Of a stretch of 64,000 nucleotides of DNA, positions 27,001-35,838 are shown piece by piece. Below the pieces are notes generated by a model. It saw only the letters and a list, made by a program, of their open reading frames with translations, did no database searches and was not told the origin of the DNA. Position 1 is the stretch's first letter. Every line of letters starts with the position of its first letter. This DNA comes from Vulcanococcus limneticus LL (lineage in GTDB: Bacteria; Cyanobacteriota; Cyanobacteriia; PCC-6307; Cyanobiaceae): contig NZ_NQLA01000007.1 in the NCBI RefSeq assembly GCF_002252705.1, forward strand, positions 1 through 64,000. The letters are read 5' to 3'. Made by a program: the position numbers and the translations under genes.

Positions 27001-27888
27001 GCTTTCCTTATCGAGCACAATATCTCCATTGACCACTATCAGGACATTCAGCAACAGGTGGTTGATCAAGTCTCCCAAGCTCTGGCCAGCCAAGGGTTAG
27101 TTATTGATTCTTCAGTTCTCCAGGACCCCGCCGGGCCTGTTGCAGGCGGTGCTGTGAACTCAGCGCTGGATAATCCGATGCATGGCGACGACATTTCCTT
27201 GGCTGCCCTGATTGAGCAGGTGATTGCCCATCCAGAGTTACTTACACCCGCCCCAGCGGAGGCCACGCCTGTTGCTGCGATCCTGCCGGTAGGCTCTCCT
27301 GCTGAGGGACAACCACTGGATCTTATTTCCGGCGCTGACAGCAGCCATCTGACGCCGGGCGACAATGGTTCAGACCCTGCCAATGGCGCCGCCACTGATC
27401 CGAACCACAGCCAAGATCCCACCCATGTCAGTGATTGGAGTGATCCTGGCCTTCTGCCTGCCCTGCCCGGCTCAGTTCTGGATCCGGTGCAGACCAACGC
27501 TGGTGGCCAACAGGCCCAGCCCGCAGATTCCAGCAACACCACTGCCACCCCTGTGGTTGAGAGTACAGTTTTGGACGCACCGCTGCAGCAGCCACTGGCA
27601 GATCTCGCGAGTGTTGTCGACACTTACATCGCCGATCACCCAGTCACTGAAACCCAGTTGGCTGACATCCATCAGGAGGTGGCCCTCACAGAAACCCTAA
27701 CCGTGGATCCAATCTCCCACGATTCAGGTGGTGCGGCTGACCTTGCGGTGCAGGATAGTAGTGGTGCTGACAGTACGAGTCACGACCCCACAGATGTCGC
27801 CCAGCATGATGCCGGGTTGCAGAACACTCCAGTCGTAGACATTAGCCCTAGTTCTCTAGATCCTGTTCACCACGATATCTTGACCTAA
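21073..27888 (+). CDS. Giant RTX/VWA surface or secreted protein, 2271 aa, likely type I substrate
   Basis: Residues 1-140 have no classical signal peptide. Residues 143-212 are a Pro/Thr/Glu-Pro linker. Residues about 250-500 are Ig-like T1SS-143-type modules, followed by two identical 100-residue beta modules at 499-698 and a divergent third. Next is a DUF5801-like module to about 1000. A VWA domain at about 1014-1216 has MIDAS residues in VIDVSGSMDD, GYTNYDAAL and FFSDGQPN. RTX nonapeptides follow at about 1433-1530 (GGDGNDVLL, GGAGNDTIIGG, GLGNDQFVY). Two EF-hand/dockerin-like calcium loops come next (DLNRDGIIQDNEF, DVNGDGQFTLGEA at about 1614-1665). The last 600 residues are acidic and partly helical. 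The gene lies behind a type I exporter, and such proteins act as adhesins or S-layer-like coats. The G+C content is well below that of the neighbours. The ligand is unknown. Confidence 0.88.
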   Translation: MTSTPYTPGPTPEETAAATDDAGAAAAEEERKLSQQAGTPDPYTQTTGPESPGGNTGLGDSAIRSATDGFSLEAVGARAYTPSTNLDVPVSEGGLGGGGALGGLAFVAPTGAPVAPLSTAPSVFAQEYVAPVSEAAAAVEVAPEPAPTPTPEASPAPTPEPAPVPGPEPTPLPTPEPAPAPTPIPTAPEPAPVPTPGPAPGPTPEPTNEPPTVSVTPGPDGPSDPPPPGGDGGVEALPPDVVLNPGIVAERGLVDAGAEGLASTTGTITIFDPDGINNIATVTIAGTVLTIPQLSALSPTSPVTISLGDESLNDGDDQPEGQLILTAFDGTTGVISFTYQLLNPPDNSFSNQNINGDNALATLSVVVTDLSGLSSQANGSILIIDDLPSVAISDSSPSTADEGSTISGTWSGSLGADRINGRYEVVVGDTVAALDEAIQTPSGTLTVSIVDSASGPEYIWTFEARPDSPFIEPEQSISFTIRALDGDDDIAEDSYTVSVNDTINTSTVTLAPVTVQEGNTATITATVDNAPQTDLTIQLDNGATVTILAGQTSGVSTAFTINNVEDVYKDPSSFSVAIAETSGGNYENLNTSSTATVSVNDTINTSTVTLAPVTVQEGNTATITATVDNAPQTDLTIQLDNGATVTILAGQTSGVSTAFTINNVEDVYKDPSSFSVAIAETSGGNYENLNTSSTATVSVNDTINTTLATLTANTSQIGVMGGMVEYTITLSSALPDYSPKGDLTFTLTNGSTVVIPAGSNSATIATHYELSDLEGLGLDNGGTLNVGITNIVESQTGQVYEDLQPQGPIQISVIDGTPTGGITLKAFTLVTDESAGANNPLQNGGTETAPAGTLGKTTVSYANLVNDTFSFGPDGAASSNSKTFSLATQNGISSGLKTSDGQTDILLYQVSPDLVEARAGSQSGALVFTGQVNNSGDLTLTQYSAVQHFNAQNNDDISSALATNALKLTVAVTDASGDSHSSSVDLGSVIRFEDDGPTAANITQDGLATLGAKTNIMLVIDVSGSMDDASGVGSMTRLDLQKSAAIELLDQYEALGSTSVRIVTFSSSAQEVGSTWTTVDNAKASILGLTADGYTNYDAALNQAWNSFGDNGKIADGQNILYFFSDGQPNVNSISGTGTANTPLGGGDGIDNAEATAWEGFLDTNNINAFAIGLGSGVNATALNPIAFNGSAGTQSNAIVVTDLSQLNATILSTISSLPISGLLLNPPSPSAASFGADGGWIQSITVDNTVYSYNQPTDTASSNTANGTFNSSPNEWTVSTSAGGSIKVDMDNGTYTYTPPVNPTSSISESIGFTLVDQDGDTSSASLGININLAGTSALVVRDDRILTNQTGSAISIPKWTLLANDTGGVGVTDLSAVSDALSGSVAISGTNVNFTDNAGADGGTFAYTNTTGTQSASGNVELIRSTSGTINGTYRDEVLIGRDANADTLNGGDGNDVLLSLGGNDRLDGGFGADILDGGAGNDTIIGGLGSDTITSGLGNDQFVYIKGEGNSAARDIITDFANGADTIVIQGNNINRVVVSPAVVTGSTNTYTITVDYSTSGGFQTISGGSRDIFTIALQNNGVLNDANKTGTPSSLNGIAITSSSATIDGTIVGATLYLDLNRDGIIQDNEFLGTSNLFGHVEFVVDLAKLDVNGDGQFTLGEARAVMAGGIDVDTQLTYEINLYGPVTAGMITPLTSLLQPMLEAGISLDDAQAQIVAKLGLPDGSDILDLNPITGNSNVLGQNAAVMTLAVQFSELVAQQLGTDEAHASFSVFEAISTVITGLPDGGVADFSDPSILASIAAELNLETYSGSSVSSLMEASQQALQYSLSSIGSEDKALASISAVQNLTQGTYAQAIESVQTGDLNEQALLDLANTLHSYTSGVITIEQLGSFNQILGAALGDGVITSTEFQIALQSLPDVGGAAAVTNGFESENISNLAAQFLSNLEANNTDGTALTSGEIAYELDAAVSAFLIEHNISIDHYQDIQQQVVDQVSQALASQGLVIDSSVLQDPAGPVAGGAVNSALDNPMHGDDISLAALIEQVIAHPELLTPAPAEATPVAAILPVGSPAEGQPLDLISGADSSHLTPGDNGSDPANGAATDPNHSQDPTHVSDWSDPGLLPALPGSVLDPVQTNAGGQQAQPADSSNTTATPVVESTVLDAPLQQPLADLASVVDTYIADHPVTETQLADIHQEVALTETLTVDPISHDSGGAADLAVQDSSGADSTSHDPTDVAQHDAGLQNTPVVDISPSSLDPVHHDILT
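22567..23166 (+). repeat. Perfect 300-bp tandem duplication inside the RTX gene
   Basis: 22567-22866 and 22867-23166 are identical base for base by eye. The first 20 bases of a third copy follow at 23167-23186 before divergence. Each unit encodes one 100-residue beta-sandwich module starting VNDTINTSTVTLAPVTVQEG. The unit is GC-richer than the flanking coding sequence. Confidence 0.92.
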
Positions 27889-27895
27889 ACGATAA

Positions 27896-27925
27896 AGGCC
27901 CGGCGACAAGCCGGGCCTATTTATT
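27896..27925 (+). terminator. Rho-independent terminator of the RTX gene
   Basis: A perfect 9-bp stem, AGGCCCGGC / GCCGGGCCT, with loop GACAA, is followed by ATTTATT. It starts eight bases after the stop codon and separates the island from the convergent chlH. Confidence 0.85.
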
Positions 27926-27973
27926 GGGTATTACAATGGGTCTTCGTGTGGCACTGCCTTGAAGACGTTCGCT

Positions 27974-30900
27974 TCAGCCCTCCGTAACCCCCTCAATCCG
28001 ATCCTCGATCTCCTGGTAAATCTCCTGCAACTGCTGGATGTTCTCATCAGAGGTTTCCCAGTAACCGCGGCCATTCACTTCCAGCAGCGTGCCCACAATG
28101 CGGCGGAAGCTGTGGGGGTTGAGATCCAGCAGCCGCTGGCGCATCTCCGGATCGTTGATGAAGGTGTCGTTGGCCTCCTCATACACAAAGTTATCAACCG
28201 CGCCACTCGTGGCACTCCAGCCCAGGGTGAAGTTGAGGCGCTTGGCCACTTCGCGTACACCCTCGTAGCCCGAGTTGAGCATGCCCTCATACCACTTGGG
28301 ATTGAGCAGCTTGGTGCGGGAATCCAGGCGGATCGTTTCGCTCAGGGAGCGCACCTGGGCATTGGCCGTGGTGGTATCGGCGATGTAGCTGGCAGGGGCC
28401 TTGCCGTCGTCCCGTAGGCCCTGGATCAGCTTGGTGGGATCACTGTCGAAGTAGTGGCTCACATCGGTGAGCGAGATCTCGGCAGAATCGAGGTTCTGGA
28501 AAGTCACATCGGCGGTTTTCATCGCCGATTCGAACACCTCGCGGTTCTGATTCATCTCGCCGGGGTTATCGGCGTTGAAGGCGAAGGTTTTGCGGGAGAG
28601 ATACATCTCCTGGAGCTCGTTCTCCTCCTCCCAGGTGCTGTTCTCCACTGCCAGGTTCACATTCGATGAATAGCTGCCGCTGGCGTTGGAGAACACGCGC
28701 GTGGCCGCGTCGCGCAGCGAGATGCCATTGGCTGCCGCCTGTTCCTGGGCGTGGCGACGGACGAAGTTCATCTCAAGGGGCTCATCGGCCTCCGCCGCCA
28801 TCTTCACGCCCTGGTCGATCAGAGCCATCTGGTTGATGAACAGATCACGGAACACACCGCTGCAGTTCACCACCACGTCGATGCGGGGACGGCCCAGCTC
28901 CTCCAGGGAGATCAGCTCCAGCTTGTTCACCCGGCCCAGGGAATCGGGCACGGGCCGTACGCCGATAAACCACAGGATCTGGGCCAGGGATTCGCCGTAG
29001 GTCTTGATGTTGTCGGTTCCCCAGAGCACGCAGGCGATCGTTTCAGGCCAGGTGCCCTGCTCGGCCTTCTGGCGCTCGATCAGCCGGTCCACCACCACCT
29101 TGGCCGCAGCAATCGCGGCGCGGGTGGGGATGGCCTGGGGATCCAGGGCATGGATGTTCTTGCCGCTGGGCAGCACGCCAGGGTTGCGGATCGGATCGCC
29201 GCCGGGGCCCGGCAGCACGTATTCACCGTCCAGCGCCTTGAGCAGACTCTCCATCTCCATGTCCGCGCAGATCTGCTCCAGGCAGAAGCGCAGGTAACCG
29301 AACAGCTTGTCGAGCTCGGCCTGATCCACATCGGGGAAGCCAGCGGCGCGGCAGGCGCTCAACCAGGGGCTGGGAAGCTTGAAGCCAAAGCGCTCCAGAA
29401 GGCTGAAGAACCAGCCGAAGTTCTGGCGCAGGGTGACGCGACCATCAGCGCCGGTCACGGCCTTCACCATCGAGCCCACAGCCACACGGCTCACCTCGGT
29501 GATCGTGCGGTTGAGCTCCACATCGGCAAGCACGCCGGTGTCATTGCCGATGTAGACGTCCGCAATGGTGCGGCCCAGACTCTCGGCCAGCAGGGCCGGA
29601 AGCGAGCGCAGGCCATCCTCCTCCCGCTCCAGGGCGGCGATGTTCACCAGGGTGGCGATCGCCTCATCGGCGGTGGGGGGCTTGCCGATCGTGTGCAGAC
29701 CGCAGGGCAGCAGCCGGCTCTCGATCTCCATGAGCTGGCGGTACACCGCGCCCACCACGCCATCGCGGGCGTCGAGGTCGATCTCGGAGGCGTCGACATC
29801 GGGGAGGACGACATCCTTGTCGAGGTTGCACTGGCGTGCCGTTTCCACGATCGCGTTCACGATCTGCACGCCGCGGCTACCTTCGCGCAGCTGCTGGTAG
29901 GAGCCCACCAGCTCGCCCAGCTCCTTGAGGCCCTTGTAGAGACCGGCGTTCTCGGCCGGCGGGGTGAGGTAGCTGATGGTGGAGGCATAGCCACGCCGCT
30001 TGGCGATCGTGGCTTCGCTCGGGTTGTTGGCGGCGTAGTAATAGAGATTGGGCAGGGCGCCGATCAGCGAATCGGGGTAGCAGGTTTCGCTCATGCCCAT
30101 CTGCTTGCCGGGCATGAACTCCAGCGAGCCGTGGGTGCCGAAGTGCAGCACCGCGTCGGCCTTCCACACCTTCTCCAGATAGGTGTAATAAGCCGCGAAG
30201 CCGTGGTGGGGGCTGGCGCTGCGGGAATAGAGCAGCCGCATCGGGTCGCCCTCATAGCCAAACGTCGGCTGCACGCCCACGAACACATTGCCGAAGTGAC
30301 GGCCGTAGATCAGCAGGTTGGTGCCATCACTGTTCAGGTTGCCGGGGGGCTTACCCCAGTTCTCCTCCAGCCGCTCGGAATAGGGGGTGAGCCGTTCGTA
30401 TTCCTCCACGCTCATCCGGTGGGCGATCGAGAGCTCAGGAGCGCCCTGCAGGGCCTCGGGATCGTTGATCACAGCCTCCATCAGCGCCTTGGAGTCGCGC
30501 GGCAGGTCCTGCACGTCGTAGCCCTTGGCCTTCATCTCCTGGAGCACCCGGTGGATGGAGCCGAACACATCCAGGTAGGCCGCGGTGCCCACATTGCCCT
30601 TGTCGGGCGGGAAGCTGAACACGGTGATCGCCAGCTTCTTCTCGGCGCGGGGCTTCACCCGCAGCGAGGCCCAGCGGATCGCCCGCTCGGCGATGGCATC
30701 GACCCGGTCCTGCAGGGTGTGGGCCTTGCCGGTGGCATCGTCGCGGCCGGAGAGCACGATCGGCTCGATGGCGCCATCGAGTTCGGGGATGGCGATCTGC
30801 AGGGCCACCTGCACCGGATGCAGGCCCAGGTCACTCTCCTCCCACTCCTGGGTGGTCTGGAACACCAGTGGCAGCGCCACCATGTAGGGGCGGTTGAGCT

Positions 30901-31978
30901 TCTTGAGCACCTCGATCGCCTTGGGGTGGTCCTGGCGGGCCGGGCCGCCCACCAGGGCGAAGCCGGTGAGGCTCACTACGCCATCCACGAGCGGCACGTC
31001 GGGGTTGAGCGGGTCGTAGAAGAAGGCGTTCACCGGCTTGGTGAAATCAAGCCCACCGCAGAACACCGGTATTACCGTGGCGCCGCGGTATTCCAGCTCC
31101 TGGATCACGGCCACGTAATGGGCCTCATCGCCGGTCACGATGTGGCTGCGCTGCAGCACCAGGCCGATCACCGGGCCCTTGCGGGCGGCCTCGGAGAGAT
31201 CGCTGCGGCTAGCGGTCCAGTTGAGATATTCCTTGAGGTCTTCGAACATCCCCGGCGCCAGAGGATGCCAGATGCCGAGATCCGGGAACACCACGGGCTC
31301 GGCCACCTCCACGGCGGGCCGATCACTGCTGCCGCGGGGGAACACGTATTTATCCGCCAGCATCAACAGGAAGTTCCTGAGGTTGTCTGGCGTACCGCCC
31401 AGCCAATACTGGAAGCTGAGCATGAAGGAGCGGGCATCCTGGGCCTTCTCCACCGGCAGATACTTCAACACCGTGGGCAGGGTGTTGAGCAGCTTGAGCA
31501 TGGCGTCCTGGAAGCCGGCACCGCCGGCCTCCTTGCGCTTTTTCATGAAGCCCGCGATGGCGCTCTTGCTCTGGCCCAGCTGGGCCATCGAGAAGGTGCC
31601 GAGCTTGTTGAGGCGCATCACCTCCGGCATCGACGGGAACACCACCGCCGCCTTGAGCCGGTCGCGATGGGGCGCCACGGCGTCCACCACCTTCTGGGCC
31701 AGGTCTTCGATGAAGATCAGCGAGGCGATGAACACATCCGCCGCCGCCACATCGGCGCAGAAGGCCGCGTAGTTCTCCGGATCGCGCAGCTCCTCGATCA
31801 GGTAGCCGCTCAGCTCGATGGCCAGGGGGCCGTTCTGATCGTTCAGCGAGGTGGCCGCCTGGGTGAGGGCGTTCTGGTATTGGGGCTCGAGCACCACATA
31901 CACGGCCTTCATCACGGCCCGACCGTTCACGTCCGCGGGGCTGACGCGGCGGCTGGCGGAGCGGACCTGGGTGAACAT
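27974..31978 (-). CDS. chlH: Magnesium chelatase subunit H
   Basis: This product of about 1334 residues is the porphyrin-binding catalytic subunit that inserts Mg2+ into protoporphyrin IX with ChlI and ChlD, the first step specific to chlorophyll. Recognisable parts are [13 protein letters not shown] near the start, the conserved glycine-rich core with [38 protein letters not shown] with its His/Glu residues, and the C-terminal [20 protein letters not shown] 31978 ([12 protein letters not shown]) is preferred over the first Met at 32017, because cyanobacterial orthologues begin this way. Length and motifs look complete. It is convergent with the RTX gene and sits downstream of the antiporter on the same strand. 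Confidence 0.97.
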   Translation of the reverse strand: MFTQVRSASRRVSPADVNGRAVMKAVYVVLEPQYQNALTQAATSLNDQNGPLAIELSGYLIEELRDPENYAAFCADVAAADVFIASLIFIEDLAQKVVDAVAPHRDRLKAAVVFPSMPEVMRLNKLGTFSMAQLGQSKSAIAGFMKKRKEAGGAGFQDAMLKLLNTLPTVLKYLPVEKAQDARSFMLSFQYWLGGTPDNLRNFLLMLADKYVFPRGSSDRPAVEVAEPVVFPDLGIWHPLAPGMFEDLKEYLNWTASRSDLSEAARKGPVIGLVLQRSHIVTGDEAHYVAVIQELEYRGATVIPVFCGGLDFTKPVNAFFYDPLNPDVPLVDGVVSLTGFALVGGPARQDHPKAIEVLKKLNRPYMVALPLVFQTTQEWEESDLGLHPVQVALQIAIPELDGAIEPIVLSGRDDATGKAHTLQDRVDAIAERAIRWASLRVKPRAEKKLAITVFSFPPDKGNVGTAAYLDVFGSIHRVLQEMKAKGYDVQDLPRDSKALMEAVINDPEALQGAPELSIAHRMSVEEYERLTPYSERLEENWGKPPGNLNSDGTNLLIYGRHFGNVFVGVQPTFGYEGDPMRLLYSRSASPHHGFAAYYTYLEKVWKADAVLHFGTHGSLEFMPGKQMGMSETCYPDSLIGALPNLYYYAANNPSEATIAKRRGYASTISYLTPPAENAGLYKGLKELGELVGSYQQLREGSRGVQIVNAIVETARQCNLDKDVVLPDVDASEIDLDARDGVVGAVYRQLMEIESRLLPCGLHTIGKPPTADEAIATLVNIAALEREEDGLRSLPALLAESLGRTIADVYIGNDTGVLADVELNRTITEVSRVAVGSMVKAVTGADGRVTLRQNFGWFFSLLERFGFKLPSPWLSACRAAGFPDVDQAELDKLFGYLRFCLEQICADMEMESLLKALDGEYVLPGPGGDPIRNPGVLPSGKNIHALDPQAIPTRAAIAAAKVVVDRLIERQKAEQGTWPETIACVLWGTDNIKTYGESLAQILWFIGVRPVPDSLGRVNKLELISLEELGRPRIDVVVNCSGVFRDLFINQMALIDQGVKMAAEADEPLEMNFVRRHAQEQAAANGISLRDAATRVFSNASGSYSSNVNLAVENSTWEEENELQEMYLSRKTFAFNADNPGEMNQNREVFESAMKTADVTFQNLDSAEISLTDVSHYFDSDPTKLIQGLRDDGKAPASYIADTTTANAQVRSLSETIRLDSRTKLLNPKWYEGMLNSGYEGVREVAKRLNFTLGWSATSGAVDNFVYEEANDTFINDPEMRQRLLDLNPHSFRRIVGTLLEVNGRGYWETSDENIQQLQEIYQEIEDRIEGVTEG

Positions 31979-32049
31979 GCGGGCGGATTGAGCAATGTGA
32001 AGCAGCCTACGAAGCACCGGCGCCCTGCGCGAGTGCTCCGGACAAGGCT

Positions 32050-33378
32050 TTACAGGCGTTCTGGGGGGGTGGCCGGCACCGCAGCGGCCCTGAGCGACCC
32101 CTCGCGGACCCCGGCATGGCCGTAGCCCAGCCGGCCCAGGAGCGGGCCCGCCATGGCGGTCGTCACCAGGGCCATCAGCACGCCGATCGTGAACAGCTCA
32201 TCGCTGATCACCCCCAGGCCCAGGCCCACGTTGAGCACCACCAGTTCCGTGAGGCCACGGGTGTTCATCAGCCAGCCCAGCGCCTGGGCCTCCCGGCCCG
32301 GCACGCCGCTGAGCCGCGCCATCGCCCAGGTGCCCGCAAACTTGCCAGCCACCGCCACCACGAGCACCAGCAGGCCCGCCGCCACCAGGGCTGGGCTGTC
32401 GAGGCTGCCCAGGCGGGTATTGAGGCCGCTCACGGCGAAGAACAGGGGCAGCAGCAGCTGCAGCACCACGGCCTCCAGCCGCAGCTCGAGCCGGCGCCGC
32501 AGTGGCTCGTAGCGGGGCATCGCCAGGCCCCACAGGAACGCCCCGAAGATCAGGTGCACCCCCAGCCAGTCGGTGACGGCGCCGCTGAGCAGGGCGCCGC
32601 CGAACAGCAGGGCCTGCAGCAGCGGCCCCAGCTCATGGCCAGCGCGGTAGCGGGCCTCCAGCCAGCGGCGCACGGGCCGCAGCCCCACCAACAGCACCAG
32701 GGCCCAGAGGGCCGTGCCCAGCAACGAGGCCAGGGCGCCCCAGGCCAGGCCGGCGCGCGAGAAGGCCACCACCACCGCCAGAAGCAGCCAGGCGAGCACG
32801 TCGTCGAGGGCGGCCACGGTGATCGCCAGGGCCCCGAGCGGCTGGGCCATCAGGCCCCGATCGCGCAGGATCCGCGCCAGCACCGGGAAGGCCGTGATCG
32901 CCATGGCGGTGCCAAGGAACAGGGCGCCCGCCAGGCTGCGGTCACCGGGGAGCAGCTGGGGCTGCCAGGCCTCGAGCGCCAGGGCCAGGCCCACGCCCAG
33001 CACCAGGGGCAGGAGCACCCCCACCGCCGTGATCCGGCTGGCTAGGGGAATACGCCCCTGCAACAGCCGCGGGTTCAGCTCCAGGCCCACCAGGAACATG
33101 AACAGCACCAGACCCAGCTGGCCCAGCAGGTTGAGCTGGCTGCGCACGCCCGCGCCGAACAACTGGGCCTCCAGGCCCGGGGCGACGGCCCCCAGCAGGC
33201 TCGGACCCAGCAGGATGCCGCCCACGATCTCGCCGATCACCCGCGGCTGGTGCCAGCGCTCCGCCAGCGCCCCCAGCAGCTGGGCCACCACCACCACGAG
33301 CGCCACCGCCACCAGGGCGGCGGCGATGGCATCCGGTGCCTGGGGCGTGGCGGCGGCCAGCGGGAGCGCGAGGGTCAC
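32050..33378 (-). CDS. Cation:proton antiporter (CPA2, NapA/Kef-type)
   Basis: The product is 442 residues with about 12-13 membrane helices. Family signs are the second helix [37 protein letters not shown], the core helix [17 protein letters not shown] carrying the ion-binding Asp-Asp pair, and [15 protein letters not shown], the usual NxRG loop. It exchanges Na+ or K+ for H+ across the plasma or thylakoid membrane. There is no C-terminal RCK/TrkA-N regulatory domain, so it is a short NapA-like form. Ion specificity cannot be read. It lies divergent from dapB. Confidence 0.85.
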   Translation of the reverse strand: MTLALPLAAATPQAPDAIAAALVAVALVVVVAQLLGALAERWHQPRVIGEIVGGILLGPSLLGAVAPGLEAQLFGAGVRSQLNLLGQLGLVLFMFLVGLELNPRLLQGRIPLASRITAVGVLLPLVLGVGLALALEAWQPQLLPGDRSLAGALFLGTAMAITAFPVLARILRDRGLMAQPLGALAITVAALDDVLAWLLLAVVVAFSRAGLAWGALASLLGTALWALVLLVGLRPVRRWLEARYRAGHELGPLLQALLFGGALLSGAVTDWLGVHLIFGAFLWGLAMPRYEPLRRRLELRLEAVVLQLLLPLFFAVSGLNTRLGSLDSPALVAAGLLVLVVAVAGKFAGTWAMARLSGVPGREAQALGWLMNTRGLTELVVLNVGLGLGVISDELFTIGVLMALVTTAMAGPLLGRLGYGHAGVREGSLRAAAVPATPPERL

Positions 33379-33448
33379 GCGGGGGGCAGCAGGGGTGACG
33401 GGGGCATCCTGATGGGGGCGGCCGCTGCTGGGGAGGCACCGACGGCGC

Positions 33449-33487
33449 GGGCTGCGGCGATGGGCTGTGGCGATGGGCTGTGGCGAT
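33449..33487. repeat. Three 13-bp tandem repeats upstream of dapB
   Basis: Units of GGGCTGYGGCGAT occur three times head to tail (the first has C, the others T), between the antiporter start and dapB. No obvious regulatory meaning. Confidence 0.7.
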
Positions 33488-33574
33488 GGGCGCGGGGGCC
33501 CATAGGCTCGGCTGGATCAGGCCTGGGCGGTGTCGGCGCCGGCTCAGGCCCCCGTAGCGGCTCCATCCCCTTCC

Positions 33575-34441
33575 ATGACAAACGCCCCCGCTCCCTCCCC
33601 CAGCAGCACCCCGATCGCGGTGGTAGTGGCCGGCGCCCTCGGCCGCATGGGGGCCGAAGTGGTGCAGGCCGTGATCGGCGCCCCCGACTGCCGGCTGGTG
33701 GCCGCCATCGACACCACAGCCGGCAAGGAGGGGGCCGACGTGGGGCTCGAGCTGGGCCTGGGCGAGCTGGAGGTGGCGATCACCGGCGACTTTGAGGGGG
33801 CCCTCTGCCAGGCCAGCCAGGCGGTGCGCAACGACGGTCCCGGTGGCGGCGCCGTGCTGGTGGACTTCACTCATCCCTCAGTGGTTTACGAGCACACCCG
33901 CGCCGCGATCGCCTACGGCGTGCACCCGGTGATCGGCACCACGGGCCTCAGCCCCCAGCAGCTGCAGGACCTGGCGGCCTTCGCCGAGAAGGCCTCGATG
34001 GGCGGGGCCGTGATCCCCAATTTTTCGGTGGGCATGGTGCTGCTGCAGCAGGCCGCCGCCGCTGCCGCCCGCTTCTACGACTTCGCCGAGCTCACCGAGC
34101 TGCACCACAACCGCAAGGCCGATGCCCCGAGCGGCACCTGCATCAAGACCGCCGAGCTGATGGAGGAGCTGGGCAAAGCCTTCAACCCCCAGCAGGTGGA
34201 GGAGCACGAAACATTGGCCGGCGTGCGCGGCGGCCAGCGCGAGAGCGGCCTGCGTCTGCATTCGATCCGGCTGCCGGGGCTGGTGGCCCACCAGGAGGTG
34301 ATGTTCGGCGCCCCAGGGGAGAGCTACACCCTGCGCCACGACACGATCGACCGCTCCGCCTACATGCCCGGCGTGCTGCTCACCGTGCGCAAGGTGCGCC
34401 AGCTGCAGGGGCTGGTGTACGGCCTGGAACGCCTGCTGTGA
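33575..34441 (+). CDS. dapB: 4-Hydroxy-tetrahydrodipicolinate reductase
   Basis: This 288-residue NAD(P)H-dependent reductase acts in lysine and diaminopimelate synthesis. The Rossmann start is [57 protein letters not shown] (catalytic His-His and Lys) and the C-terminal [20 protein letters not shown] all match the family. The frame opens at GTG 33530, but ATG 33575 fits better because the preceding 15 residues are low-complexity. It is divergent from the antiporter and followed 46 bases later by a conserved hypothetical. Confidence 0.95.
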   Translation: MTNAPAPSPSSTPIAVVVAGALGRMGAEVVQAVIGAPDCRLVAAIDTTAGKEGADVGLELGLGELEVAITGDFEGALCQASQAVRNDGPGGGAVLVDFTHPSVVYEHTRAAIAYGVHPVIGTTGLSPQQLQDLAAFAEKASMGGAVIPNFSVGMVLLQQAAAAAARFYDFAELTELHHNRKADAPSGTCIKTAELMEELGKAFNPQQVEEHETLAGVRGGQRESGLRLHSIRLPGLVAHQEVMFGAPGESYTLRHDTIDRSAYMPGVLLTVRKVRQLQGLVYGLERLL

Positions 34442-34487
34442 CGCGCGGGCTGATTGCTGGGTTGCCGATTGCCGGCAGCATGGGCCG

Positions 34488-35132
34488 ATGCTGATTCCCC
34501 TCAAGCCCGGTGAGCTGCAGCGCCTGATCCCGGCGGTGGCCACCGGTCCCCAGTTCGCGGCCTGCACCGGCAACCCCCAGAAGGTGCTGCAGCGGGTGCT
34601 GATCGCCGTGATCGGCGGCGTGATCACGCTGCTGATCAGCCAGAGCCAGTTCTCCAGCCGCTGGGGCCCGGTGTGGCTGGTGACCGGCTTCGTCTTCCTG
34701 CTCTACGTGCTCTGGGGCCCGATCCTGGAGGCCGGCCAGAAGAACGCCACCCTGCGCCGCTATCCGGCGGGGGCGATCTTCGAGGGGGAGGTGGCCGACC
34801 TGTTCACCCGGGAGCGGCTGGAGGGCCAGCAGGAGACCACCGACCGCAATGGTCGGCTGCAGCTGGTGGAGAACCGCCGCACCTGGCTCTGCCTGGAACT
34901 GGAGGACGAGGACGGCTACCTGGGCCAGGTGCGCTTCCCGTACGACAAGAAGCACCAGGCGATCCGCCCCGGCATGGTGGTGCGCTGCCTGGTATTGAGC
35001 GAGCGCAAGGACTTCTCGCGGATCGGCGCCCTCAGCGACGCCTGGCTGCCCCAGGCCAAGCTGTGGGTGGGTGAGTACCCCTTCCTGCTGCGGCCGGCCT
35101 TCGAGGAACTGTGCCTGCGGCGGCTGCGCTGA
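34488..35132 (+). CDS. Conserved cyanobacterial membrane protein of unknown function
   Basis: The product is 214 residues. After a soluble start (MLIPLKPGELQRLIPAVATG) there are two membrane helices, VLQRVLIAVIGGVITLLIS and WLVTGFVFLLYVLWGPILEA. A cytoplasmic or stromal domain of about 120 mixed alpha/beta residues follows, with conserved-looking RRYPAGAIFEGEVADL and YPFLLRPAFEELCLRRLR. Orthologues are found across cyanobacteria to my memory, sometimes mislabelled as phosphate transporter subunits. No transporter motif is visible. It follows dapB on the same strand. Confidence 0.7.
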   Translation: MLIPLKPGELQRLIPAVATGPQFAACTGNPQKVLQRVLIAVIGGVITLLISQSQFSSRWGPVWLVTGFVFLLYVLWGPILEAGQKNATLRRYPAGAIFEGEVADLFTRERLEGQQETTDRNGRLQLVENRRTWLCLELEDEDGYLGQVRFPYDKKHQAIRPGMVVRCLVLSERKDFSRIGALSDAWLPQAKLWVGEYPFLLRPAFEELCLRRLR

Positions 35133-35444
35133 AGCCACCACACCAGCACTGAACCAGCCAGCCAGCCAGGCTGCCAGCCACGGCGCGGCCAAGACGCGCC
35201 CGCCTGCCGACGCCGGGGAGCAGCGGCGTGGGACGTCCCAATGCAGCCGCCAAGGTTCTCTCCAGGGCCTAAGGAACTCGCGCAGACGGCCGGCGCCCAG
35301 GCCCCAGGCCCCAGGCCCCAGGCGGAGGGAAGCCCCGCACAGACCTCAAGCGACGACACCCAGCCCACGGACCCCCACCGGTTAACCGTCCGTCATGGGG
35401 CGCAATATTGCGTTACATTGTGCTCATAGTTTCCGAGACGCCCC
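35133..35444. other. Intergenic region before hli with a short direct repeat
   Basis: Most of these 310 bases are GC-rich and without an ORF I can support. At 35298-35322 the heptamer CAGGCCC repeats three and a half times. The last 45 bases are AT-richer and carry the presumed hli promoter. Confidence 0.5.
35402..35419 (+). promoter_or_regulatory. HLR1-like element at the hli promoter
   Basis: GTTACATT at 35412-35419 equals one half of the cyanobacterial high-light regulatory 1 element, which RpaB binds. Two bases upstream, GCAATATT matches the other half at about five of eight positions. The site overlaps a perfect 12-bp palindrome, CGCAATATTGCG, at 35401-35412, and lies just ahead of a possible -10, CATAGT. 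The start codon is about 25 bases downstream. Confidence 0.4.
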
Positions 35445-35693
35445 ATGGCCCAAGCCCCTGCCGCCTCCCAGATCCGCGGCGCCACCGTCACCCAGGAAGA
35501 CGGCGGCCGCCTCAATGCCTTCGCCACCGAGCCCCGCATGGAAGTGGTGGACGCCACCGATGGCTGGGGCTTCCACGAGCGCGCCGAAAAGCTGAACGGC
35601 CGCATGGCCATGCTCGGCTTCATCGCCCTGATCGCCACCGAGTTCGCCCTGGGCGGCGAGGCCTTCACCCGCGGCCTGCTCGGCATCGGCTGA
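35445..35693 (+). CDS. hli: High-light-inducible protein (Hli/SCP), chlorophyll-binding
   Basis: This 82-residue single-helix relative of plant light-harvesting proteins carries the helix motif [20 protein letters not shown]. In it, the ExxNGRxAM residues bind chlorophyll. Hli proteins sit in thylakoids, bind chlorophyll and carotenoid, and protect photosystem II assembly and chlorophyll synthesis during light stress. The N-terminal 45 residues are hydrophilic and variable, as usual. A candidate HLR1 site upstream and a strong terminator downstream make it a single-gene unit. Confidence 0.93.
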   Translation: MAQAPAASQIRGATVTQEDGGRLNAFATEPRMEVVDATDGWGFHERAEKLNGRMAMLGFIALIATEFALGGEAFTRGLLGIG

Positions 35694-35756
35694 GCCTCGC
35701 TGAACGGCTGGTCACCCACCAGCCAGCCTGACCGACCCTCAACGGTGTCGTCTTCC

Positions 35757-35788
35757 AACCGCAGCACAGACTCGTGCTGCGGTTTTTT
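35757..35788 (+). terminator. Strong Rho-independent terminator after hli
   Basis: Perfect 11-bp stem AACCGCAGCAC / GTGCTGCGGTT, loop AGACTC, running into six T at 35783-35788. It starts 64 bases after the hli stop. Confidence 0.95.
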
Positions 35789-35838
35789 CGTGCCGCCCCA
35801 CCCAGCCCCGTGCCGTCTGGCCCGCCCCCCCTCGCGCC

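Noticed and set aside
28751-32125. 1124-codon open frame on the plus strand across chlH
   Set aside because: It is fully antisense to the recognisable chlH, rich in His, Gln, Leu and Ala as expected from GC-driven shadow frames, and has no domain pattern.
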